DNA from: Verrucomicrobiota bacterium
GTDB taxonomy: Bacteria > Verrucomicrobiota > Verrucomicrobiia > Limisphaerales > UBA1100
Direction: 5' to 3'
DNA: 8,984 nt
NCBI GenBank assembly: GCA_015660155.1
Contig: DQLO01000084.1
Location: 1-8,984, forward strand
The translations under genes were made by a program, and so were the position numbers. Below the pieces are notes generated by a model, which had not been told where the DNA came from, made no database searches, and worked only from the letters and a program-made list of their open reading frames with translations. Below, one piece after another: positions 1 through 6,493 of the stretch (the first letter of the stretch is position 1; each line of letters begins with the position of its first letter).

Positions 1-644
1 ACGAGGCGCATGATTTTTTTGCGCAGGGGTTTTTCTTCGCCGAAAATCTCGATGGTGTTGTCGTAGCTTTTGCTCATCTTTTGGCCATCGGTGCCGGGGA
101 CGGCGGCGACTTCGTCGCGGATGCGCGGTTCGGGCAGCACGAAGGTTTCGCCGTAGGTCATATTGAATTTCACGGCGATGTCGCGGGTGACTTCGACGTG
201 TTGTTTTTGGTCGCGCCCGACGGGGACGATGTTGCTGTCGTAGATCAAAATATCGGCGGCCATCAGCACGGGGTAGGCGAAGAGGCCGTGGTTGGGCTTG
301 AGGCCTTTGGCGAGTTTGTCTTTGTAGCTGTGGCAGTTTTCGAGCATCGGCATTGGCGTGAGGGTGGTGAGCAGCCACGTGAGTTCGGTGACTTCTGGCA
401 CGTCGCTTTGCTTGAAGAAAACGGCTTTGGCGGGGTCGAGGCCGCACGCGAGGAAATCGAGGGCAACGTCGAGGGTGTTTTTGCGGCGTTGCTCGGCGTC
501 GAAGAGGGAGGTCATCGAGTGGTAATCTGCGATGAAGTAGTAGGCTTCGCCTTCGTTTTGCAATTCCATCGCCGGCTGCATCATGCCGAAATAGTTGCCG
601 ATGTGCAGCGCGCCGGAGGGTTGGATGCCGGATAGAATTCGCAT
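1..644 (-). CDS. trpS: Tryptophanyl-tRNA synthetase, partial (C-terminus beyond window edge)
   Basis: Class I aminoacyl-tRNA synthetase that activates tryptophan with ATP and charges tRNA-Trp in the cytoplasm. Translating the minus strand from the ATG at 644 gives 214 complete codons with no stop before the window edge; the family is usually about 330 residues, so roughly two thirds is present. Visible signatures in order: the N-terminal [13 protein letters not shown] stretch with the HIGH-type ATP motif as HIGN (residues 14-17), DYHS near residue 40, MAADIL at 128-133, VGRDQ at 142-146 followed by HVEVTRDIA, and a perfect KMSKS at 189-193 (bases 66-80). The start is fixed by the family's short N-terminus before GIQPSG. 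No strong ribosome binding site is seen upstream. It is divergent from the nuo operon and functionally unrelated to it. Identification is secure; only the C-terminal anticodon-recognition region is missing because of the window boundary. Confidence 0.97.
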   Translation of the reverse strand, partial: MRILSGIQPSGALHIGNYFGMMQPAMELQNEGEAYYFIADYHSMTSLFDAEQRRKNTLDVALDFLACGLDPAKAVFFKQSDVPEVTELTWLLTTLTPMPMLENCHSYKDKLAKGLKPNHGLFAYPVLMAADILIYDSNIVPVGRDQKQHVEVTRDIAVKFNMTYGETFVLPEPRIRDEVAAVPGTDGQKMSKSYDNTIEIFGEEKPLRKKIMRL

Positions 645-844
645 GGCGCGGAAGGTAGCAGGGCGGGGCGGGGGGTTCAAGCGGGGGATGAACAAAACGG
701 GCTTTCATTTGTGGTCGGAATGCTACAAACTGCGCGTTCGCCGGGGACGCTGTCCCGGCCACGCGGGACTGGCCTCCGCGGGCGGGGCGCGAGGCACCTG
801 CGTTTTGCTAACGAGGTGCTAGTTTTGGAGTAAACCTTACGGGT
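645..844. promoter_or_regulatory. Divergent intergenic region between trpS and nuoA
   Basis: This 200-base non-coding gap must hold the promoters for trpS (leftward) and the nuo operon (rightward), because the two units diverge here. I could not find a convincing -35/-10 pair for either direction. A modest GGAG at 827-830 lies 14 bases before the GTG start of nuoA. The middle part is very GC-rich and contains inverted repeats, annotated separately. Assigning promoters here is inference from gene layout only. Confidence 0.5.
740..795. repeat. GC-rich nested inverted repeats, possible dispersed palindromic element
   Basis: Two hairpins lie almost back to back. The first pairs GCCGGGGAC (740-748) with GTCCCGGC (752-759) around a 3-base loop, with one bulged G. 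The second pairs GCCTCCGCG (772-780) with CGCGAGGC (788-795) around a 7-base loop, with one bulged C; CGCGG at 762-766 can instead pair with CCGCG at 776-780. There is no following T-run, so a Rho-independent terminator is unlikely, and no gene ends here. It resembles a REP-like intergenic palindrome, but only one copy is visible in this window, so that reading is inference. Confidence 0.45.
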
Positions 845-1249
845 GTGCAAACCATTCTGTTATCAGCCAATGCGGTCGTGCCGACATCGACGCCGTATGT
901 CCAATATCTGCTGCTGGCGGTGATGGCGGTGATGGCGGCGGGGTTTGCCTGCGGGCCGCTGATTCTCTCGGCCATTCTCGCGCCGCGCAAACCGAACGAC
1001 ATCAAGCAATCCACTTTCGAGTGCGGGCTGGAATCGAAGGGCGATCCGTGGGTGCAGTTCAACGTGCAGTATTATTTGTACGCGCTGGCGTTTGTGATTT
1101 TTGATATTGAGGTGGTGTTCATTTATCCGTGGGCGGTGGCGTTCACGGGGCTGTCGTTCGGGGCGTTCCTCGCGATGGGAGTGTTCATTTTGCTGCTGGC
1201 GGAGGGTTTGATTTATTTGTGGATTAAAGGTGTGCTGACGTGGAAATAA
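845..1249 (+). CDS. nuoA: NADH-quinone oxidoreductase subunit A (NuoA, ND3 family)
   Basis: Small membrane subunit of complex I, sitting beside NuoH at the junction of the membrane and peripheral arms near the quinone chamber. The 134-residue product is of normal length and has three hydrophobic segments (about 20-45, 78-97 and 104-128). The family signature is clear: a TM1-TM2 loop with KQSTFECG, giving the conserved Cys at residue 60, and a second helix with [13 protein letters not shown] (Asp87, Glu89), followed by YPWA. The start chosen is GTG at 845; an in-frame TAA at 809 limits the start to 812-845, and no ATG lies in that interval. A GGAG at 827-830 is a possible but distant ribosome binding site. 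First gene of the operon, with only 4 bases before nuoB. Identity is certain, the exact start less so. Confidence 0.95.
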   Translation: MQTILLSANAVVPTSTPYVQYLLLAVMAVMAAGFACGPLILSAILAPRKPNDIKQSTFECGLESKGDPWVQFNVQYYLYALAFVIFDIEVVFIYPWAVAFTGLSFGAFLAMGVFILLLAEGLIYLWIKGVLTWK

Positions 1250-1253
1250 AAAA

Positions 1254-1907
1254 ATGACGACCGAAAACATCAACGCCGGAATGGATCTCGACGACACCAC
1301 GCGCTCGGAGCTGGAGCGGGCGGGCGTCATCGTGTCGAAGGTGGATTTCCTTTACAACTGGGCGCGCAGCGGGTCGGTGTGGCCGCTGACGTTTGGGCTG
1401 GCGTGCTGCGCCATCGAGATGATCGCCTCGGCCACTTCGCGTTTTGACATCTCGCGGTTTGGCTCGGAAGTCTTTCGCCCCACGCCGCGCCAGGCGGATT
1501 TGATGATCGTCTCCGGCACGGTCACCAAAAAAATGGCGCCGCAGGTGGTGCGGATTTACAATCAAATGCCCGAGCCCAAATGGGTGATCGCGATGGGTGC
1601 GTGCGCCATTTCCGGCGGGCCGTTCAAGCAGGGCTACAACGTGCTTAAGGGCATCGACCGCTACATTCCGGTGGATGTTTATTTGCCGGGATGTCCGCCA
1701 CGGCCGGAGGCGGTTTTGCAGTCGCTCAACTATTTGCAGGAAAAAATCCGCAACATGAAAATCGAAGATGACCCTGCGTTCACCGAGGGGCGTCGGCAAT
1801 ATCCCGTGCCGCGTTTCACGGGCACGGACCTCGAGCCGCCCTTCAATCCCGAAGTGTGGTCGCCACCGGAGAATCCAAATGCACCCAAGGAAGAAGCCGC
1901 CGTATGA
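1254..1907 (+). CDS. nuoB: NADH-quinone oxidoreductase subunit B (NuoB, PSST/20 kDa family)
   Basis: Peripheral-arm subunit holding iron-sulfur cluster N2, the last electron carrier before quinone. The 217-residue product contains the full set of N2 ligands: tandem cysteines in LACCAIEM (Cys51, Cys52), Cys117 in GACAISGG and Cys147 in LPGCPPRPE. The region around [16 protein letters not shown] (residues 74-89) is also typical. The N-terminal 27 residues are acidic and variable, and about 50 residues follow the last conserved block with a Pro-rich C-terminus ending APKEEAAV. The ATG at 1254 follows the nuoA stop by 4 bases, with an A-rich rather than a GGAGG leader. The stop overlaps the nuoC start (ATGA at 1904-1907). 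All expected metal ligands are present, so the product should be functional. Confidence 0.97.
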   Translation: MTTENINAGMDLDDTTRSELERAGVIVSKVDFLYNWARSGSVWPLTFGLACCAIEMIASATSRFDISRFGSEVFRPTPRQADLMIVSGTVTKKMAPQVVRIYNQMPEPKWVIAMGACAISGGPFKQGYNVLKGIDRYIPVDVYLPGCPPRPEAVLQSLNYLQEKIRNMKIEDDPAFTEGRRQYPVPRFTGTDLEPPFNPEVWSPPENPNAPKEEAAV

Positions 1908-2467
1908 GCGAGCTTTCACACGAATTTTTGCTGAAGGAATTCCCCGAGGCGCAATGGGATGAAGCTGCGGGCGCGGTGATATTGCCCGCCGCAAATGCGC
2001 GCACCATCGCCGAGTGGTTGCTCGCCAGTGGCTGGGATTATTGCAGCAACGTCACCGGCGTGGATTATCTTGAGGCCGAGGTGAAAGAAAAAACCACCAA
2101 CGCCGAAGGCGAAACCGAAACCGTGACGCGCACCGAACCCGGCCGCATTGATGTGGTTTATCATCTTTACTCCATCGCCAACAAAACCGGCCCGCTCGTG
2201 CTCAAGCAACGCACCGGCCGCGATGGGGCCACCGCGGAATCGCTCACGCCGGTGTGGCGCAGTTGCGATCTGCAGGAGCGCGAGGTGTACGATTTGTTTG
2301 GCGTGAATTTCAAAGGCCATCCCGATCAACGCCGCATTTTAATGTGGGATGAATTTGAAGGCCATCCGATGCGCCGCGATTACTCAGAGCCGTTCGACTA
2401 CGAGTGGGAGCCTACGCCGCACGCTGAAATTTTGGAGAAACACCAACGAGGGAAAGTCATCATTTGA
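1904..2467 (+). CDS. nuoC: NADH-quinone oxidoreductase subunit C (NuoC, 30 kDa family)
   Basis: Peripheral-arm subunit without cofactors that packs against NuoD and helps build the connection to the quinone site. The 187-residue product carries the family signature near the C-terminus: [18 protein letters not shown] (residues 124-141), then [18 protein letters not shown] (143-160). The start at ATG 1904 is preferred over an upstream in-frame start at 1856 because it overlaps the nuoB stop as ATGA, has AAGGAAG at 1888-1894, and gives a normal N-terminus; the longer form would add 16 residues encoded over nuoB. NuoC here is separate, not fused to NuoD as in E. coli. Odd feature: a charged Glu/Thr/Lys-rich insertion at about residues 57-80, before [10 protein letters not shown], where most relatives have a short turn. 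Confidence 0.95.
   Translation: MSELSHEFLLKEFPEAQWDEAAGAVILPAANARTIAEWLLASGWDYCSNVTGVDYLEAEVKEKTTNAEGETETVTRTEPGRIDVVYHLYSIANKTGPLVLKQRTGRDGATAESLTPVWRSCDLQEREVYDLFGVNFKGHPDQRRILMWDEFEGHPMRRDYSEPFDYEWEPTPHAEILEKHQRGKVII
2448..2453 (+). promoter_or_regulatory. Ribosome binding site deciding the TTG start of nuoD
   Basis: GAGGGA sits 10 bases before TTG at 2464. It supports starting nuoD at this TTG, whose last two bases plus the next A form the TGA stop of nuoC. The next in-frame ATG would remove part of the N-terminal region before [10 protein letters not shown]. Confidence 0.55.
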
Positions 2468-3615
2468 GCACCGCAACCGCGCCCAATTACGAGTTGCTGC
2501 AGCAGGAAGGTTTGGAAACCAGTCTGCTGGAAATCTCGATGGGGCCGCATCATCCGAGCACGCACGGGGTGTTTCGAATGGACGTGAAGCTCGATGGCGA
2601 AACGGTGGTGGAACTGCGGCCGGTATTCGGCTACCTCCATCGCAATCACGAAAAGCTCGCGGAAAATATGACCTACCTTTCGAGCATGCCGTTTACGGAT
2701 CGGCTCGATTATTTCAATAGCATGACCAACAACTGGGCGTACGCGTTGGCGGCGGAAAAGCTCATTGAGGTTGAGGTGCCCGAGCGCGCGGAATATCTGC
2801 GCGTCATTATGGCCGAGCTCACGCGCTTGGTGAATCACGTGACGCTTGTCGGATTTTTTATCAACGACCTCGGCGCGCTTGGCACGCCGTTGATGTACGC
2901 CTTCCGCGAGCGCGAGAAAATTCTCGATCTCTTCGAGCAAGCCAGCGGCGCGCGCATGATGTGCAACTATTTCCGCTTCGGCGGTCTCCGCAACGACGTC
3001 CCCGAAGGTTGGCTCGATCGCACGCGGGAATTGGTCGATCGCTTCCCCGCGTTTCTCGACGAGTATGAGCAGCTCCTTTGCGAAAACGAAATCATTCTCA
3101 GCCGCACGCAGGGCGTGGGAAATTTATCGCGCGAACTGGCCATCAACGCCGGTATCACCGGCCCGATGCTGCGCGCCAGCGGCGTGAATTATGACCTCCG
3201 CAAAGTGGACGCCTACGGCATTTACGATCGCTTCAAATTTCGCGTGCCTTACACCGACGGCGACACCGGCGATTGCTATGATCGCTTTATGATTCGGATG
3301 CTCGAGATGCGCGAGAGTGTTGCGATTTTGAAACAAGCCCTCGCCGACATTCCCGAAGGCGACATCATCGGCAAAGTGTCCAAGGTTTTTAAGCCTAAAC
3401 CCGCCGAGGTTTACGGCCGCATCGAGGGGCCGAAAGGCGAGCTCGGCTTTTATCTCATCGCCGATGGCACCACCAAACCCTACCGCTACCGCGTGCGGCC
3501 GCCGTCGCTCATCAATCTCACCGTGCTGCGCGATATGTGTCTCGGCGGCAAAATTGCCGATGCCGTCATCATTCTTGGCAGCATCGACATCGTACTCGGG
3601 GAGGTGGATCGATGA
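2464..3615 (+). CDS. nuoD: NADH-quinone oxidoreductase subunit D (NuoD, 49 kDa family)
   Basis: Peripheral-arm subunit that, with NuoB and NuoH, forms the quinone-reduction pocket; it descends from the large subunit of [NiFe] hydrogenases. The 383-residue product is of usual length for a stand-alone NuoD. It has [11 protein letters not shown] (residues 26-36), with His34 and Tyr83 (in DRLDYFNSM) spaced 49 apart, as are the quinone headgroup-binding His and Tyr of the family. Further blocks are ELTRLVNHV (117-125), LRNDVPEGW, and a C-terminus ending [13 protein letters not shown], the usual family ending. The start is TTG at 2464, overlapping the nuoC stop as TTGA; no ATG or GTG offers a complete N-terminus. 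The usual HRG.EK motif reads HRNHEK (59-64) here. The stop overlaps the start of nuoI. Function is secure. Confidence 0.96.
   Translation: MSTATAPNYELLQQEGLETSLLEISMGPHHPSTHGVFRMDVKLDGETVVELRPVFGYLHRNHEKLAENMTYLSSMPFTDRLDYFNSMTNNWAYALAAEKLIEVEVPERAEYLRVIMAELTRLVNHVTLVGFFINDLGALGTPLMYAFREREKILDLFEQASGARMMCNYFRFGGLRNDVPEGWLDRTRELVDRFPAFLDEYEQLLCENEIILSRTQGVGNLSRELAINAGITGPMLRASGVNYDLRKVDAYGIYDRFKFRVPYTDGDTGDCYDRFMIRMLEMRESVAILKQALADIPEGDIIGKVSKVFKPKPAEVYGRIEGPKGELGFYLIADGTTKPYRYRVRPPSLINLTVLRDMCLGGKIADAVIILGSIDIVLGEVDR
3600..3606 (+). promoter_or_regulatory. Strong ribosome binding site of nuoI
   Basis: GGAGGTG inside the last codons of nuoD lies 5 bases before the ATG at 3612. It matches the anti-Shine-Dalgarno sequence closely and selects this start over the upstream in-frame start at 3537, which lies wholly within nuoD. 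Confidence 0.75.
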
Positions 3616-4319
3616 GCATTCTCGGCGGCGGAATTTTCAAGGGAATGGCGGTGACGTTGCGGAATTTTGTGGGCTCCTATTTTTACAAGGAACGCCTCAC
3701 CACGAACGATTATGAATGGCGTCCCGATGGCGCGCTGCCGCAAAGCATCGGCGATTATCCCAAGGAAGAAGGCGAGCAACTGAGCGACACCACCACCGTC
3801 AACCATTACAGCCGCAACTTCCCGATGTTGCTGCACGATACCGGCGAGCCGATGGATACCATCCGCTGCGTGGCCTGCCAAATCTGCGAGCGCGAGTGCC
3901 CGCCGCAATGTATTTACATCGAGAAGAGCACGGAGAAAATAGAGAACGCCGATGGCAAGCCGCAGTTTTATCCGGCCAAGTTCGACATCGATGTTTCCGT
4001 TTGCATGAGCTGCCAGATTTGCGTGGAGGTTTGCCCCTTCGACGCCATCGTGATGAACAGCCAGTTCGAGCTAAGCACGCCCGATCGCTTTGGCGGGTTG
4101 CTCGTGCGGCGCGATGACTTGCTGAAGAGTAACGATTATTATCATAAAATTCATCCGCAAGAAGCCGCTGCTCGCGACCAGAAAATGGCCGATGACAAAG
4201 CCGCCAAAGTAGCCAAGAAAAAAGCCGCTGCCGAAAAAGCCAAAGCTGCGGCTGAAGCGAAAGCCGCATCCGCCGCCGAAGCAAAAGCAAGCGAAGATAA
4301 AACGGAGGACGCCGAATGA
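3612..4319 (+). CDS. nuoI: NADH-quinone oxidoreductase subunit I (NuoI, TYKY 8Fe ferredoxin-like), with Lys/Ala-rich tail
   Basis: Peripheral-arm subunit carrying clusters N6a and N6b, which pass electrons toward N2 in NuoB. The 235-residue product has two classical CxxCxxCxxxCP motifs: [12 protein letters not shown] (Cys86, 89, 92, 96) and [12 protein letters not shown] (Cys131, 134, 137, 141), the second followed by [14 protein letters not shown] as in the family. It is longer than the usual 160-180 residues at both ends: about 25-30 extra residues precede the first motif, and a tail from about residue 191 to 235 is almost only Lys, Ala, Glu and Asp, likely helical. The start at ATG 3612 overlaps the nuoD stop as ATGA and has a strong ribosome binding site. 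Position between nuoD and nuoH is unusual: nuoE, F and G are missing and nuoI normally follows nuoH. Identity is firm from the cysteine pattern and operon context. Confidence 0.95.
   Translation: MSILGGGIFKGMAVTLRNFVGSYFYKERLTTNDYEWRPDGALPQSIGDYPKEEGEQLSDTTTVNHYSRNFPMLLHDTGEPMDTIRCVACQICERECPPQCIYIEKSTEKIENADGKPQFYPAKFDIDVSVCMSCQICVEVCPFDAIVMNSQFELSTPDRFGGLLVRRDDLLKSNDYYHKIHPQEAAARDQKMADDKAAKVAKKKAAAEKAKAAAEAKAASAAEAKASEDKTEDAE
4305..4309 (+). promoter_or_regulatory. Ribosome binding site of nuoH
   Basis: GGAGG within the final codons of nuoI lies 6 bases upstream of the nuoH ATG at 4316, whose ATGA overlaps the nuoI stop. It supports that start and shows that nuoH can be initiated efficiently within the polycistron. 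Confidence 0.7.
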
Positions 4320-5674
4320 GTTTCGAGCTCATCAAAGACATCCTCATCGCTACCGTGCCGTTGCTGGTAATTTTCCCGTCGCTCTTTGCCTTCACCACGT
4401 GGATGGAACGCAAGGCCCTCGCGCGAATTCAGAACCGCATCGGCCCCAACAAAACCGGCATCCCCTGCACCCGCATCGGACTCTTCGGCCTCGGCCAACC
4501 CGCGGCCGACGGCATCAAAATGATTTTCAAGGAAGACATCGTGCCGCGCGGCGCCGATAAACTTTTTCACTTGCTCGCCCCCATCCTCGCGCTCATTCCC
4601 GCGATGCTTATTCTTTGTTTTCTGCCGCTCGAATTTCCGTGGGGTAAATTTATGTCAGCGCCCGTGCAGGCGTTTTTGCTCGATAGCGCAGTCATCTTTT
4701 TCTTCGCCATCTCCGGCCTCGCCACGCTCGCCATCTTCATGGCCGGCTGGGCCTCGCGCAACAAGTACTCGCTCCTCGGCGGAATGCGCGCCGTGGCGCA
4801 AATGGTGAGCTACGAAATTCCGCTGGTTTTGTCAGCGGTCGTGGTGGTGATGATGGTCGGCAGCCTCAACGCCAAAGAAATCGCCGACGCGCAAACCGGT
4901 TTCAACTGGTTTGTGTTTACCCCGTGGGGCCTGGCGGCGTTTGTGATTTTCTTCATCGCCGCGCTGGCGGAAACCAATCGGTCGCCCTTCGATCTTCCCG
5001 AAGCCGAAAGCGAAATTATTGCCGGCTATTTTACTGAATACAGCGGCTTCAAATTCGCGCTCTTTTTCCTCGGCGAATACATCGCTATGTTTGCCATCAG
5101 CGGCTTGGCCGTCACCCTTTTCCTCGGCGCAGGCGACGGGCCGTTTTTAACTGCCGCGCCGTGGCTGTCCGTGATGTGGTTTATTGGCAAAATTTTCGGG
5201 CTCATCGCCGTGATGATTTGGCTGCGCGGCACACTCCCGCGTTTGCGCGTGGATCAACTGATGGCCTTCGCCTGGAAATTTCTGTTGCCGCTTTCCATTT
5301 TTAACATCCTCCTCGCGGGGCTGACGCACTTCGCGCTGGATGCCCGCGTGGCGGCTACGTCCGATGCCATTCTGTATTCCATCCACGCGTCTCACACTCA
5401 TTCCGATGCCGCCAATCACGACCACCCAAAACCGGTGGCCGGACAAAAAGAAGCCGTGATGGGCGCGCTGCATTATACGGATAAGGATTGGATGGGAGCC
5501 ATGAAATGGTTTTCCAAAGCCGCACTGAAAGGCCATGCGCAATCGCGCTCCATCCTCGGTTGGGGGTTCGGCATTTGGGCGATGAGCCTCATCGTGTTGT
5601 ACGTGATGGCCAAGGGCTTGGATAATGTCAGCCGTTCCACGGCGAAACCGCGCGAATATTTATACGCTGAATGA
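4316..5674 (+). CDS. nuoH: NADH-quinone oxidoreductase subunit H (NuoH, ND1 family) with C-terminal Sel1-like extension
   Basis: Membrane subunit forming the quinone-access chamber and the link between electron transfer and proton pumping. Family blocks: ERKALARIQNRIGPN (residues 31-45), QPAADGIKMIFKED (61-74), AQMVSYEIPL (161-170), the acidic loop AETNRSPFDLPEAESEI (218-234), EYSGFKFALFFLGEY (241-255), and RGTLPRLRVDQLMAFAWKFLLPL (304-326 region) leading to the usual last helix at about 320-341. Ordinary NuoH ends close to there, at 325-350 residues; this one has 452. The extra part is a linker with five His (357-370), one Sel1-like unit (378-415), a further hydrophobic helix (about 418-434) and a short basic tail. 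The reading frame is open and base use looks the same throughout, so no frameshift is suspected. Start and stop both overlap neighbours by ATGA. Core function is secure; the role of the extension is unknown. Confidence 0.95.
   Translation: MSFELIKDILIATVPLLVIFPSLFAFTTWMERKALARIQNRIGPNKTGIPCTRIGLFGLGQPAADGIKMIFKEDIVPRGADKLFHLLAPILALIPAMLILCFLPLEFPWGKFMSAPVQAFLLDSAVIFFFAISGLATLAIFMAGWASRNKYSLLGGMRAVAQMVSYEIPLVLSAVVVVMMVGSLNAKEIADAQTGFNWFVFTPWGLAAFVIFFIAALAETNRSPFDLPEAESEIIAGYFTEYSGFKFALFFLGEYIAMFAISGLAVTLFLGAGDGPFLTAAPWLSVMWFIGKIFGLIAVMIWLRGTLPRLRVDQLMAFAWKFLLPLSIFNILLAGLTHFALDARVAATSDAILYSIHASHTHSDAANHDHPKPVAGQKEAVMGALHYTDKDWMGAMKWFSKAALKGHAQSRSILGWGFGIWAMSLIVLYVMAKGLDNVSRSTAKPREYLYAE
5447..5560 (+). 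other. Single Sel1-like (TPR-type) repeat encoded inside nuoH
   Basis: Residues 378-415 of NuoH contain DWMGAMKWFSKAALKGHAQ followed by SRSILG. This matches the Sel1-like repeat pattern seen in many bacterial proteins (D-aromatic-x-x-A-x-K-W-aromatic-x-K-A-A-x-x-G-H-A-x-x-x-x-x-L-G). Only one unit is visible; Sel1 units more often occur in tandem and mediate protein contacts. Assignment is by eye from the consensus. From the known NuoH topology the unit would lie on the periplasmic face, between the last standard helix and the extra C-terminal one; that is inference. Confidence 0.7.
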
Positions 5675-6192
5675 CGCAGGAAATTACATTTTGGGTGTTG
5701 GCGGTCATCGCTGTGCTCGGCGCGCTGGTGGCGGTGCGGCGACGCAATCTCATCCACGGCGTGTTCGCGCTGATGATTTTCTTCGCGGCACTGTCCGGAT
5801 TATTCCTGCTGTTGCTGGCGGAATTTATCGCCGCGGTGCAAATCCTCGTTTACATCGGCGCGGTGGGCATTCTGCTGTTGTTCGCCATTATGCTCACCGA
5901 ACGCGTCACGGGCGACGACGCGCGCGACATCACCTCGCGCGGCAGCTTCTGGGGTTGGGCCGCCGCGCTGGCGGTGTTGGTGTTCCTTTTATTACCGGCC
6001 ATCCAAAGTGCTGACCTCGCCCAAACCACCCAACCTCACAATCCATCCGTCAAAGCGCTCGGCCAACAAATGATGGATCCTTACGTCATCACGCTCGAAG
6101 TGTTGGCGTTGCTGCTCACCGCCGCGCTCATCGGCGCGGTGGCCGCATCACAGGGCGGCGAGAAAACAAAGGAGGACATCGATGACGCTTGA
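5671..6192 (+). CDS. nuoJ: NADH-quinone oxidoreductase subunit J (NuoJ, ND6 family)
   Basis: Membrane subunit between the quinone chamber and the antiporter-like subunits; its third helix changes shape during the catalytic cycle in known structures. The 173-residue product shows five hydrophobic segments (about 5-22, 29-49, 52-75, 93-110, 138-160). The signature lies at FALMIFFAALSGLFLLLLAE then FIAAVQILVYIGAVGILLLF (residues 32-71), with the conserved Tyr61 and the Gly after it. A short loop at 112-135 links helices four and five, and the tail is charged (EKTKEDIDDA). The ATG at 5671 overlaps the nuoH stop as ATGA with no clear ribosome binding site, so translation probably depends on coupling. 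Its 3' end overlaps nuoK by 11 bases. Length and motifs fit the family. Confidence 0.95.
   Translation: MTQEITFWVLAVIAVLGALVAVRRRNLIHGVFALMIFFAALSGLFLLLLAEFIAAVQILVYIGAVGILLLFAIMLTERVTGDDARDITSRGSFWGWAAALAVLVFLLLPAIQSADLAQTTQPHNPSVKALGQQMMDPYVITLEVLALLLTAALIGAVAASQGGEKTKEDIDDA
6168..6175 (+). promoter_or_regulatory. Strong ribosome binding site of nuoK
   Basis: AAAGGAGG within the end of nuoJ lies 6 bases before the nuoK ATG at 6182. It is among the best Shine-Dalgarno matches in the window and supports this start despite the 11-base overlap with nuoJ. Confidence 0.8.
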
Positions 6193-6493
6193 GCATTGCC
6201 TCATCCTCAGCGCGGTTTTGTTTTGCATTGGACTGCTCGGCGCATTCACGCGGCGCAATGCGGTGGTGGTGCTTTTCTCAATCGAAATTATGCTCAACGC
6301 CGCCAACCTAAATTTCATCGCCTTCTGGCGGTTCAGTGACAATCCCGATCAACTGACTGGGCCGTTGTTCACTTTGTTTACCATCGCCGTCGCCGCCGCT
6401 GAAGTCGCCGTTGGCCTCGCGCTGGTCATCGCCGTTTACCGCCATTTCAAAACCGTGGACCTCGAACAACTCGACACCCTAAAAGAAGAGTGA
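6182..6493 (+). CDS. nuoK: NADH-quinone oxidoreductase subunit K (NuoK, ND4L family)
   Basis: Smallest core membrane subunit, related to MrpC, forming part of the proton path next to NuoJ and NuoN. The 103-residue product is of typical length and has three hydrophobic helices (about 5-21, 27-49, 61-86). Both membrane-buried glutamates expected for proton transfer are visible: Glu35 in LFSIEIMLNAANLN and Glu74 in VAAAEVAVGLALV. The start at ATG 6182 is backed by a strong ribosome binding site and gives a family-like N-terminus. It overlaps nuoJ by 11 bases upstream and shares GTGA with nuoL downstream. No unusual feature; the call is secure. Confidence 0.96.
   Translation: MTLEHCLILSAVLFCIGLLGAFTRRNAVVVLFSIEIMLNAANLNFIAFWRFSDNPDQLTGPLFTLFTIAVAAAEVAVGLALVIAVYRHFKTVDLEQLDTLKEE

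Noticed and set aside
81..635. Plus-strand open frame of 184 codons at the left edge
   Set aside because: It is the antisense shadow of trpS, whose minus-strand translation has HIGN and KMSKS motifs; the plus-strand product is a low-information Gly/Val/Phe-rich sequence.
740..795. Inverted repeats as a Rho-independent terminator
   Set aside because: No T-run follows on either strand and both flanking genes start here rather than end.
1856..1903. Longer nuoC form starting at 1856
   Set aside because: It would overlap nuoB by over 50 bases and add unconserved residues; ATG 1904 gives the ATGA overlap seen at most other junctions.
1224..1994. Minus-strand open frame of 256 codons under nuoB
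   Set aside because: Arg/His-rich product with no domain, fully antisense to nuoB and part of nuoC; typical shadow in GC-rich coding DNA.
3537..3611. Longer nuoI form with 25 extra N-terminal residues
   Set aside because: The extra part is out-of-frame nuoD sequence; the ATG at 3612 has GGAGGTG and the ATGA overlap.
5342..5671. NuoH extension as a frameshift or fusion of a separate downstream gene
   Set aside because: The frame is continuous, base use matches the core, and the end overlaps nuoJ cleanly, so it is one gene.
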